Assembly (NCBI GenBank): GCA_016764205.1
Contig: JAESSH010000061.1
Coordinates: forward strand, 16,140 to 22,503
Direction: 5' to 3'
DNA length: 6,364 nucleotides
Source: Sulfurimonas sp.
GTDB lineage: Bacteria; Campylobacterota; Campylobacteria; Campylobacterales; Sulfurimonadaceae
Part shown: positions 1-5,423 of the stretch, one piece after another
Numbering within the stretch: the first letter of the stretch is position 1
Layout: every line of letters starts with the position of its first letter
The notes under the pieces: generated by a model
What the model was told of the DNA's origin: nothing
Seen by the model: the letters and a program-made list of their open reading frames with translations, nothing else
Database searches by the model: none
Translations under genes and position numbers: made by a program

Positions 1-141
1 ATTATTAAAAAATTAAAAGGTCAAAGTGAAGATATATACCGCTTAAAACTTCGCACATATAGAGTTGTCTATAAAAAAGAAGAAGATGTGTTGATTATTT
101 TAATTTTAAATGTAACAACTAGGGAAGGTGCATATAGGTAA
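1..141 (+). CDS. RelE/ParE-type toxin, C-terminal part (5' end off window)
   Basis: An open frame enters from the left edge and ends at TAA (139-141), giving 46 residues. The segment reads SEDIYRLKLRTYRVVY, then a hydrophobic strand (LIILILNV), then TTREGAYR at the C-terminus. This matches the last half of RelE/ParE-superfamily toxins, with the order YRLR..dYRVVY, a beta strand, then HRkevYr. Family members are small ribosome-dependent mRNA endonucleases (RelE) or gyrase inhibitors (ParE). Candidate catalytic positions seen are R21, R41 and Y45 of the fragment. The usual family His before the final Arg is Thr here. The N-terminal half and any cognate antitoxin gene lie outside the window, so RelE-like and ParE-like activity cannot be separated. 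The fold assignment is fairly secure, the activity is inferred. Confidence 0.75.
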   Translation: MIKKLKGQSEDIYRLKLRTYRVVYKKEEDVLIILILNVTTREGAYR

Positions 142-225
142 GCTAATTCGAGTTGCAAACAAATACCTATATTACGTGTTTAGGATAGCTAGAAATTAAT
201 CCAACTACCCTATTCTTTTTGACAC

Positions 226-246
226 ATTACAGTAATCAGCTGTAAT
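226..246. repeat. Small dyad ATTACAG-N7-CTGTAAT
   Basis: A perfect 7-bp inverted repeat (226-232 and 240-246) with a 7-nt spacer lies in the otherwise featureless 142-312 gap between the toxin fragment and the TonB-like gene. No T-tract follows on either strand, so it does not look like an intrinsic terminator. It could be a protein-binding site or chance. I saw no open frame or RNA gene in the rest of this gap. Confidence 0.3.
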
Positions 247-312
247 TTAGAAGTAACCTTTACTTATAGTTAGAATAGTGATAATGGTGCTGGTAACCTG
301 CCCTTCACTAAC

Positions 313-338
313 AAAAAATAGAGGGATTCATTACCTCT
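313..338 (-). terminator. Intrinsic terminator of the TonB-like gene
   Basis: Read on the minus strand just after the stop codon at 346-348, AGAGG (338-334) pairs with CCTCT (324-320) around a 9-nt loop and is followed directly by A and six T's (318-313). A short stem plus a T-tract, placed about 10 nt after a stop on the same strand, fits a rho-independent terminator. The stem is only 5 bp. Confidence 0.55.
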
Positions 339-345
339 CTGGCTA

Positions 346-1065
346 TTATTGATACCCTAAATTAATATTACAAGTTTTTTTAGTTTGTACTAATATCTTA
401 TATTTTCCTTGTGGTGCTTCTATATTTATATTCGAAAACAAACTACCGCTAGCTTCTGCAAATTTTTCTCCGTTCATTTTTAAAATAATTATTCTTTTAG
501 CACAACTTCTTGGCTCTTGTGTCATATTGATAAAACCATCTTTACTAGTTTTAAATATCCTTGTATACTCTTTGCTTTGATACTGAAATCTCGTAGTGCC
601 TCTTGAAATAGTTTGATAATATGGTTCTTTTGATGCTTCTTGAATATCAGAATGATTGAAATAACTTGGCTTCTTCCCTATCCTGTATGAGATTATATAT
701 CTTATTTCTATTATTTCTTGTGGTGTAACAAGTTTTTTCGCAACTTTTTCAATAGCCCTTTTTGTAGCTTTATCAAGTTTTTTGTTACCACTCGTTTTTA
801 AGAGCTTAATATGAGTTACTTTGCCAAGGGGGGGGGTAAGCATAAAACTCACAATATTTTTTTCACTCAAATTTTTAAATTTTCTAACTTCTTTTTTAAG
901 AATTATTTTAAATATATTTATATTTTTATCTTCATTATCAAGTATATAATCTTTTTGCACTTCGCTAAGCTCTACATTTTTATATAAGGCTTTCATATTT
1001 TGAGTTATTTCTATACTTGCATTGAGTAGAGATATCAATCCAAGAAGTATAATTATTAATTTCAT
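346..1065 (-). CDS. Secreted TonB C-terminal-like domain protein, function unknown
   Basis: 239 residues. Residues 1-16 form a hydrophobic signal peptide (MKLIIILLGLISLLNA), so the product is probably periplasmic or lipid-free secreted. Residues about 55-130 resemble the TonB C-terminal fold: IVSFMLTPPLGKVTHIKLLK, TSG, KKLDKATKRAIEKVAKKL, then IEIRYIISYRIG. Residues 140-239 form a second, beta-rich region with two cysteines (C188, C232) that could form a disulfide; I do not recognise it. Classic TonB has an uncleaved N-terminal membrane anchor and a Pro-rich linker. Both are absent, so this is unlikely to be an energy transducer itself. The start is supported by AGGGTG (1075-1070) 4 nt upstream of ATG. 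A run of nine C's on the coding strand (836-828) encodes T77-P78-P79-L80 and could make the gene phase-variable. It is transcribed toward its own terminator at 313-338; rnpB lies upstream on the same strand with a separate promoter. Confidence 0.65.
   Translation of the reverse strand: MKLIIILLGLISLLNASIEITQNMKALYKNVELSEVQKDYILDNEDKNINIFKIILKKEVRKFKNLSEKNIVSFMLTPPLGKVTHIKLLKTSGNKKLDKATKRAIEKVAKKLVTPQEIIEIRYIISYRIGKKPSYFNHSDIQEASKEPYYQTISRGTTRFQYQSKEYTRIFKTSKDGFINMTQEPRSCAKRIIILKMNGEKFAEASGSLFSNINIEAPQGKYKILVQTKKTCNINLGYQ
828..836 (-). repeat. Homopolymeric C9 tract inside the TonB-like gene
   Basis: Nine consecutive G's on the plus strand (C9 in the coding strand) sit in codons 77-80. By direct translation, loss of one C gives T-P-P-L-A-K then TAA, and gain of one gives T-P-P-P-W-Q-S-N-S-Y then TAA. 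Either change therefore cuts the 239-residue product to under 90 residues. G/C tracts of this length are known contingency loci in Campylobacter and Helicobacter, and this one stands out against the AT-rich background. Confidence 0.85.
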
Positions 1066-1125
1066 TTAACACCCTGTTTCAATTTAATCTTACCATTGCT
1101 AGCAGTTTTTCTTCTTCTTAAGTTC

Positions 1126-1154
1126 ATAATAATATCATAAAAAGAAAAAGTCAG
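1126..1154 (-). promoter_or_regulatory. Candidate promoter of the TonB-like gene
   Basis: On the minus strand CTGACT (1154-1149) is separated by 17 bp from TATTAT (1131-1126), about 60 nt before the start codon. The spacing is ideal and the boxes are a fair match to sigma-70, but AT-rich DNA yields such matches easily. Confidence 0.35.
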
Positions 1155-1202
1155 TTTAAAGAAGAATTAGAGAATGTTTCAGAATATTCATATTATCAGT
1201 AC

Positions 1203-1226
1203 ATTTAATATTTATTAATATTAAAT
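1203..1226. repeat. AT-only palindrome, 10-bp arms, 4-nt loop
   Basis: ATTTAATATT (1203-1212) and AATATTAAAT (1217-1226) are perfect reverse complements around TATT. On the minus strand it lies about 50 nt past the rnpB 3' end and could form a weak hairpin in a read-through transcript. The inner 9-bp arms (TTTAATATT/AATATTAAA) recur exactly in the tetR/crp terminator near 2486-2507. Confidence 0.5.
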
Positions 1227-1248
1227 CAGCTTGTATTTGGAGTTATTC

Positions 1249-1267
1249 AAGCCCTATAAATAGGCTT
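1249..1267 (-). terminator. Possible terminator hairpin after rnpB
   Basis: AAGCC (1249-1253) pairs with GGCTT (1263-1267) around a 9-nt loop, starting about 12 nt beyond the rnpB 3' end on the minus strand. The T-tract after it on that strand is poor (TTGAATAAC), so termination here is a guess based mainly on position. Confidence 0.35.
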
Positions 1268-1278
1268 TTAAAGAAGAC

Positions 1279-1694
1279 AGGTATAACATAAGCCGAGTTT
1301 TGTTTTGATAGGATTAATCTACTCCATGATTTACATCATGTCTCTAGCGAAACAGTAGCATTGTAAGACGCTGACCACCTGTTTCTTGCTGCCATGTTGG
1401 GTTTACAAGCTCTCTATATTACTATAGAAACTGGTAGGCTCTTACCCCACCTTTTCACCTTTACTACTTTTAGCTCGCAAAAAGTTAGAAAAATACCGAA
1501 AGTATTTTTATGCTTTAGTGCCTTAGCGGCTAGCGAAAGTTATTTGGGCTTTTGCTCAAATAACGACTAATAGTAGAAGTCTATTTTCTGTTGCACTTTC
1601 CCTCGCATTACTACGGCCATTCGTTAAATGGAACACTGTCTTACAGCAGCTCGGACTTTCCTCTTGATTATTCAAGTCGCTATCTGTTATACCT
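1279..1694 (-). ncRNA. rnpB: RNase P RNA, bacterial type A
   Basis: This is the catalytic RNA of RNase P, which with the RnpA protein removes 5' leaders from pre-tRNAs. On the minus strand the 5' arm GGTATAAC (1693-1686) pairs with the 3' arm GTTATACC (1287-1280) to close helix P1. Hallmark conserved blocks occur in the right order: GAGGAAAGTCCGAGCT at 1663-1648, GGGAAAGTGCAACAGAAA near 1602-1585, GGTGAAAAGGTGGGG then TAAGAGCCTACC near 1460-1432, GTAAACCCAA near 1413-1404, and a 3' segment ending in AAACTCGGCTTATG before P1. At about 416 nt the length fits type A. No long open frame covers this region on either strand. The ends are set by P1 pairing and may be a few nucleotides off. Confidence 0.97.
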
Positions 1695-1704
1695 ACGTAA
1701 GTTT

Positions 1705-1710
1705 ACTATA
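1705..1710 (-). promoter_or_regulatory. -10 box of the rnpB promoter
   Basis: TATAGT on the minus strand (1710-1705) predicts a start near 1698, a few nucleotides before the first P1 base at 1694-1693. That fits an RNA gene with almost no leader. There is no good -35 box at 1728-1733; the upstream DNA is simply AT-rich, as is common in Campylobacterota promoters. Confidence 0.55.
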
Positions 1711-1740
1711 GACATTCTTTATTTAGCATTTATTTACAGC

Positions 1741-1851
1741 ATGAACACTTGTTAACTAACTTTATGTACTATATGAACACTTGTTAATTTATATGGACTA
1801 TTAGTGAACATTCGTTCATAAACTAAAGAGAATATATTAACAAGTGTTCAT
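1741..1851. promoter_or_regulatory. Array of four phased operator sites upstream of tetR
   Basis: Four copies of a dyad TnAAC-N4-GTTnA occur. R1 at 1741-1755 and R2 at 1773-1787 are both exactly ATGAACACTTGTTAA. R3 at 1805-1818 is the fully symmetric TGAACATTCGTTCA. R4 at 1837-1851 is the exact reverse complement of R1/R2. Dyad centres fall at 1748.5, 1780.5, 1811.5 and 1843.5, which are 32, 31 and 32 bp apart or about three helical turns. R2 and R4 share 19 identical bases as inverted copies (1770-1788 and 1836-1854). The size and symmetry fit TetR-family operators, and the downstream tetR gene is the natural candidate for the binding protein, presumably by autorepression. Confidence 0.75.
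1811..1838 (+). promoter_or_regulatory. Candidate tetR promoter
   Basis: TATATT (1833-1838) is a plausible -10 box, with a weak -35-like TTCGTT (1811-1816) 16 bp before it. The -35 lies in operator R3 and the -10 abuts R4, so bound repressor would block polymerase. Predicted start near 1845, about 28 nt before the ATG. Other AT-rich hexamers are possible. Confidence 0.35.
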
Positions 1852-1872
1852 ATATCAAATAAAGGTTCATTT

Positions 1873-2490
1873 ATGCCCGAAAACACGACATCTACTAAGG
1901 TAAGTAGTACAAAATTAAAAATACTCAAAGAAGCAAAGATACTCTTCTCTGAGTTAGGATATAAAGGAGCTAGTGTAAGAAAAATAGCTTCAAAAGTGGG
2001 AATTAGGGAGAGTGCCTTATATAATCATTTTAAAAACAAAGAAGAAATATTTCTTAACATATCAAAAGATATTTTCGCTTCGCCCTTCTCTTTTGGTGAT
2101 GAATCTATTGGGGAAATAGCGATGAAAGGCAAGGTATTTTTAAAAAAGTATGCTATGCAGTACAAGCTCCTTGCCTTTGACAAGAACAACGAAAGCATGT
2201 TTCGAATACTCTTGATAGAACTCCTGCAAAACAAAGTGCTTAGAGAGCAGTTTATGAGTGAATTTCACGATAAAAATGTAAAAATATTGTCTGAGGGCTT
2301 CTTTGTTATGATGCAAAACAATTTAGTACGTCCAGGCGACCCTATGATGATGTCATACGAGTTCTTATCCACCCTCTTCTACATAAGACTTCAAGTGACA
2401 CTTTTACGCTTTGATGCTTACTCTACGAATGCTTTGTCAACACAGTTTGAAAAACATGTAGATTTTTTCTGGGACAGTATAAAGGTTTAA
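1873..2490 (+). CDS. TetR/AcrR-family transcriptional regulator
   Basis: 205 residues, a normal length for TetR regulators, which bind operators as dimers and release them on binding a ligand. The N-terminal DNA-binding domain spans residues about 12-60: KILKEAKILFSELGYKGASV, then RKIASKVGIRESALYNHFKN and KEEIF. This is the standard helix-turn-helix with its YNHF recognition segment. Residues 65-205 form the variable helical ligand and dimer domain, which gives no clue to the inducer. The start is supported by AAAGG (1861-1865) seven bases before ATG and by the operator array directly upstream. No efflux or enzyme gene is adjacent: the divergent neighbour is rnpB and the convergent one a Crp/Fnr gene. 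Its regulon beyond itself is therefore unknown. The last codons and stop lie in the shared terminator stem. Confidence 0.93.
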   Translation: MPENTTSTKVSSTKLKILKEAKILFSELGYKGASVRKIASKVGIRESALYNHFKNKEEIFLNISKDIFASPFSFGDESIGEIAMKGKVFLKKYAMQYKLLAFDKNNESMFRILLIELLQNKVLREQFMSEFHDKNVKILSEGFFVMMQNNLVRPGDPMMMSYEFLSTLFYIRLQVTLLRFDAYSTNALSTQFEKHVDFFWDSIKV

Positions 2491-2515
2491 TATTTTATAA
2501 TATTAAACCTTTATA
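2478..2515. terminator. Shared terminator of tetR and the crp/fnr-like gene
   Basis: TATAAAGGTTTAATATT (2478-2494) and its exact reverse complement (2499-2515) enclose a TTAT loop: a 17-bp perfect stem. The tetR stop (2488-2490) and the stop of the convergent crp/fnr-like gene (2505-2503) both lie inside the arms. On the plus strand it is followed by a T-rich run (2516-2531), so termination of tetR is well supported. On the minus strand the bases after the stem (GTCCCAG) are not T-rich, so it may end that transcript less efficiently. Confidence 0.8.
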
Positions 2516-3129
2516 TATTTATTTTTTACTTTTATCAACTTTTCATCCTTGAGTAAAGACTTTACATTACGAGAAAATGTCTCAGCTTTCATTCCTAAAA
2601 GTGATGCTATCTCGTATTGTTTTAACTCTACCCCCAAACTATTATTTTTTTCATAAAAGGATAAGATTTTTTCTTTTGCACTTGAAGCAATGTTGAGATG
2701 AATATTATTTTGTAAAAGTTGTATTTTACTAAGTAAGGATTGAATGACTGCATAGGAGATATGTGAATCATGTAAAAAATCTTTTTTAAAGCTATTGAGT
2801 TCTATTTTTATTACAGCTCCATCAGACTTAAATACAGCACTTGAGGGAAATGGAAGCCCTTTTAAGATTGCTGGTTCTGCCAGTAAAGAAAAAGGACTGA
2901 ATAAGCCTATAATAATTTCATTACCCTTATCGTCATGCTTAAAAATACTGACTAAGCCTTCAATCAAAACAAGAAGATGCTCACTCTTCTCACCTTTCAT
3001 AAAGAGGTAAGAGTCTTTTTTGTAGTTATGCATAGAGCAGATTTTAACGAGTTTATCAAGTTCCTTATCCTGTATGCCAGAAAAAAGGTAGATGTCTGTT
3101 AAAATATTTTTGAGCGATTTGTTTTTCAT
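2503..3129 (-). CDS. Crp/Fnr-family transcriptional regulator
   Basis: 208 residues. Residues about 12-125 form the cyclic-nucleotide-binding-like beta barrel (LFSGIQDKELDKLVKI, then LFMKGEKSEHLLVLIEGLVS, then a long dimerisation helix to about 150). Residues 150-205 form the winged helix: VELKQYEIASLLGMKAETFS then RNVKSLLKDEKLI. The recognition helix carries E183, S186 and R187 in an E-x-x-S-R pattern, as in FNR, which suggests TTGAT-N4-ATCAA-type targets. The CRP cAMP-pocket Arg-Ser is replaced (GLPFPSSAV at 91-99). Only one Cys (C31) is present, so neither cAMP nor an FNR-type 4Fe-4S cluster is likely, and the signal is unknown. It lies 78 bp downstream of sucD on the same strand but behind the sucCD terminator, so it probably has its own promoter. 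The Shine-Dalgarno is weak (AATAATCTC before ATG), so the start is less certain than elsewhere. Confidence 0.92.
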   Translation of the reverse strand: MKNKSLKNILTDIYLFSGIQDKELDKLVKICSMHNYKKDSYLFMKGEKSEHLLVLIEGLVSIFKHDDKGNEIIIGLFSPFSLLAEPAILKGLPFPSSAVFKSDGAVIKIELNSFKKDFLHDSHISYAVIQSLLSKIQLLQNNIHLNIASSAKEKILSFYEKNNSLGVELKQYEIASLLGMKAETFSRNVKSLLKDEKLIKVKNKYIKV

Positions 3130-3140
3130 GAGATTATTTT

Positions 3141-3156
3141 ATCTAATAATTTAGAT
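3141..3156. promoter_or_regulatory. Dyad ATCTAA-N4-TTAGAT before the crp/fnr-like gene
   Basis: A perfect 6-4-6 inverted repeat ends 12 bp before the start codon, in the 45 bp that must hold the promoter of this regulator gene. The spacing fits a dimeric HTH site such as a Crp/Fnr operator, though the half-site is not the FNR TTGAT. Autoregulation is a possibility only. Confidence 0.35.
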
Positions 3157-3174
3157 TTGGAGATTAACAAAGAA

Positions 3175-3196
3175 GGTAGGCGTAACTTTGCCTACC
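3175..3196 (-). terminator. Intrinsic terminator of the sucCD operon
   Basis: On the minus strand GGTAGGC (3196-3190) pairs with GCCTACC (3181-3175) around an 8-nt loop and is followed by TTCTTTGTT. The hairpin starts 11 nt after the sucD stop codon. It separates sucD from the downstream crp/fnr-like gene. Confidence 0.8.
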
Positions 3197-3207
3197 CTTA
3201 GTGAAAG

Positions 3208-4080
3208 TTATTTAGCTAAAGCCTTTGTAACAGCCTTTCCAATTTCTGCAGGAGAAATTACAACTGTAACACCAGCAGCTTCTAGCGCTTCCATCTTTTC
3301 TTTAGCAGTTCCAGCAGAACCAGAAACAATAGCACCAGCGTGACCCATAGTCTTCCCTTTAGGAGCAGTTTGACCCGCAATAAAAGCTACAACAGGTTTA
3401 GTGATTTGCTCTTTGATTAGTTTTGCTGCTTGAATTTCAAGATCTCCACCAATTTCACCAATCATAACAATACATTTAGTATCAGGATCAGCTTCAAACA
3501 TTGGTAAGAGTTCATTGTATGAAAGACCAATAATTGGGTCTCCACCGATACCAACAGCAGTTGAAATACCAAAACCTTCTTTACAAACTTGATTTGCACC
3601 CTCGTACGTTAATGTACCGCTTTTTGAGATAAGACCAACATTACCTTTTTTGAAAACCATACCAGGCATGATTCCAATTTTACACTCCTCAGCGGTAATA
3701 ATACCCGGACAGTTTGGCCCAAGTGTTTTCATACCGTGTTTTGTAGCATATGCTTTAGCCATTTGCATATCTTTAACTGGAGCACCTTCTGTAATAATTA
3801 CAGCAAGTTCAATCCCAGCTTGAGCAGCTTCCATAACGGCGTCACCAACAAAAGCAGGTGGAACAAAAATCATAGAAACTGTAGCACTAGTAGTTTTAAC
3901 AGCTTCTCTAACAGTATTAAAAACTGGTTTTCCTAAATGTTCTTGACCGCCCTTGTTTGGTGTAACACCACCAACAATTTGTGTTCCGTATGCTAAACAT
4001 TGCTCAGCGTGAAAAGAACCCTCTTTTCCTGTAAAACCTTGAACGATTACTTTTGTATCTTTATTTACTAAAATTGACAT
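3208..4080 (-). CDS. sucD: Succinyl-CoA synthetase (succinate-CoA ligase), alpha subunit
   Basis: 290 residues, the usual length for SucD. With SucC it catalyses succinate + CoA + NTP to succinyl-CoA + NDP + Pi, reversibly, in the cytoplasm. The N-terminal CoA-binding Rossmann domain is clear ([20 protein letters not shown] at 11-30, [20 protein letters not shown] at 37-56). The ligase domain has GPNCPGI (121-127), SKSGTLTYE (152-160) and GIGGDPIIG (177-185). The phosphorylated active-site histidine is H247 in [14 protein letters not shown]. All key residues are present and there is no sign of damage. AGGGAG (4094-4089) lies 8 nt upstream of ATG. It starts 20 nt after the sucC stop and is surely co-transcribed. 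In an autotrophic Campylobacterota it would run toward succinyl-CoA in the reductive TCA cycle; that direction is inference. Confidence 0.98.
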   Translation of the reverse strand: MSILVNKDTKVIVQGFTGKEGSFHAEQCLAYGTQIVGGVTPNKGGQEHLGKPVFNTVREAVKTTSATVSMIFVPPAFVGDAVMEAAQAGIELAVIITEGAPVKDMQMAKAYATKHGMKTLGPNCPGIITAEECKIGIMPGMVFKKGNVGLISKSGTLTYEGANQVCKEGFGISTAVGIGGDPIIGLSYNELLPMFEADPDTKCIVMIGEIGGDLEIQAAKLIKEQITKPVVAFIAGQTAPKGKTMGHAGAIVSGSAGTAKEKMEALEAAGVTVVISPAEIGKAVTKALAK

Positions 4081-4100
4081 TAATTATTCTCCCTTTCTTC

Positions 4101-5273
4101 TTATGCTTGTTTTGCAGCAGCTACTGCTTTTGCAGCACCGTCACCTAAATCATCCGCAACAATTAAGTTGGCTATATTTGCATTTTTAAGGATTTCAGAT
4201 GCTTCAGGAGCATTTGTTCCATCAAGACGAACAATTACAGGTACATTAACATCTGTAATCTTAGTTGCTTCAATGATTCCATTTGCAATACGATCACAAC
4301 GAACAATTCCACCAAAAATATTTACAAAAATAGCTTTTACCTTAGGGTTTTTAAGAATAATCTCAAATCCTTTAGCAACAGTCTCAGCATTTGCACTTCC
4401 ACCAACATCAAGGAAGTTAGCAGGAGTTCCACCCATGTAGTTAATTGTATCCATAGTACCCATAGCAAGTCCAGCACCATTTACCATACAACCAATTTCG
4501 CCATCAAGAGCAACATAAGAAAGACCGTACTTAGCAGCTTCTACTTCATCAGCATCTTCTTCAAATAAATCTCGCATTGCAAGTATTTCTGGTTGACGAC
4601 CAAGAGCTGAGTTATCAAAGCCCATTTTCCCATCAAGTGCTAAAAATTCACCATTACCAGTTTTTACAAGAGGATTAATTTCAATCATCTCTGCGTCATT
4701 TTCCATATAAAGTTTAAAAAGTTTTTTTGCAAATGCAATAATATTTTTTTGCTCATTTTTTTCAGTAATACCAAGTCCAAATGCTAATTCACGCCCGTGA
4801 AAACCTTGAAAACCTATAGTAGGGTCAACAGGGATAGTAATAATTTTTTCAGGAGTATTTTCAGCTACATCTTCAATGTTCATACCACCCTCTGTAGAAG
4901 CCATAATTAAAGGCATTTCTAGTTTTCTATCTAAAACAACAGAAAGGTATAACTCTGATTTGATATCAGCACCATCTTCGATATAGAGTTTTTGAACAAG
5001 TTTACCTTCGTTCGTCGTTTGGTGTGTAACCAAAGTCATACCAAGAATCTCGTTAGAAAGTGCTTCTACTTCTTCTAAAGATTTAGCAAGTTTAACACCA
5101 CCACCCAAACCACGTCCACCTGCATGGATTTGTGCTTTAACAACCCATACTGGACCGCCTAATTCTTTAGCAGCTTTAACTGCATCTTCAACGCTTTCAA
5201 CCATTATACCCTTTGGTACTGGTATGCCATATTTAGCAAAAATTTGTTTCGCTTGATATTCATGTATATTCAT
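4101..5273 (-). CDS. sucC: Succinyl-CoA synthetase (ADP/GDP-forming), beta subunit
   Basis: 390 residues, close to the 388 of E. coli SucC. It begins with the diagnostic MNIHEYQAKQIFAKYGIPVP. The ATP-grasp domain (about 1-240) shows VWVVKAQIHAGGRGLGGGVK (42-61), which includes the nucleotide-binding Lys and the Gly-rich loop. Metal-binding residues are E198 and N200 in EINPLV and D214 in LALDGKMGFD. The C-terminal domain has NGAGLAMGTMD (265-275), GGTPANFLDVGGSA (281-294) and NIFGGIVRCDRIANGI (318-333), which contact the SucD phosphohistidine loop. AAAGGAG (5288-5282) lies 8 nt before ATG. It is the first gene of the sucCD unit. The 150-bp gap to fumC contains hairpins and possible promoter elements, so it may have its own promoter. 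Nucleotide preference (ATP or GTP) cannot be read with confidence. Confidence 0.98.
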   Translation of the reverse strand: MNIHEYQAKQIFAKYGIPVPKGIMVESVEDAVKAAKELGGPVWVVKAQIHAGGRGLGGGVKLAKSLEEVEALSNEILGMTLVTHQTTNEGKLVQKLYIEDGADIKSELYLSVVLDRKLEMPLIMASTEGGMNIEDVAENTPEKIITIPVDPTIGFQGFHGRELAFGLGITEKNEQKNIIAFAKKLFKLYMENDAEMIEINPLVKTGNGEFLALDGKMGFDNSALGRQPEILAMRDLFEEDADEVEAAKYGLSYVALDGEIGCMVNGAGLAMGTMDTINYMGGTPANFLDVGGSANAETVAKGFEIILKNPKVKAIFVNIFGGIVRCDRIANGIIEATKITDVNVPVIVRLDGTNAPEASEILKNANIANLIVADDLGDGAAKAVAAAKQA

Positions 5274-5300
5274 CTATTCTTCTCCTTTTATTATTACGTA

Positions 5301-5374
5301 AAAGGAATAAAATCCCTTTCACTACACTAACGCTAGGTTCTCTTCGGCAGAGAGCCCACGTGCAGTAACCGCAC
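5301..5374 (-). promoter_or_regulatory. Hairpin-rich leader between fumC and sucC
   Basis: The 5274-5423 gap has no gene. On the minus strand, going toward sucC, three hairpins can form: GTGC-N7-GCAC (5374-5360), GGCTCTCT/AGAGAACC with loop GCCGA (5356-5336, one A-C mismatch), and AAAGG-N9-CCTTT (5319-5301). The SD of sucC follows about 12 nt later. A -10-like element may lie in the AT-rich stretch 5375-5392. The middle hairpin pairs slightly better as plus-strand RNA. None has a T-tract, so they are not obvious terminators. It could be a cis-regulatory leader or a processing site; I match it to no known riboswitch. Confidence 0.35.
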
Positions 5375-5423
5375 TTATAATCCTTATATATTAGACTTGG
5401 CGGAACTTACTAAAATCTATGAA

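Noticed and set aside
142..312. A further small gene between the toxin fragment and the TonB-like gene
   Set aside because: Stops occur early in the plus-strand frames I translated from 142 onward, and I recognise no conserved peptide or RNA.
1741..1851. Short repeats at a regular ~32-bp interval, suggesting a small CRISPR array
   Set aside because: Repeats are 15 bp, one copy is inverted and one is diverged, they sit in the promoter region of a TetR gene, and there are no cas genes. Operators explain them better.
2025..2234. Minus-strand 69-codon frame inside tetR
   Set aside because: It is antisense to the TetR coding sequence, has no recognisable domain, and tetR itself is clear.
3736..3936. 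Plus-strand open frames inside sucD, sucC, fumC and the crp/fnr-like gene (also 4168-4440, 5419-5619, 5779-5988, 2795-3010)
   Set aside because: Each lies opposite a well-recognised gene, has no family resemblance and has no ribosome-binding site I can support.
5336..5356. Terminator of fumC
   Set aside because: The hairpin is fairly stable but no T-tract follows on the minus strand and it lies about 70 bp from the fumC stop, closer to sucC.
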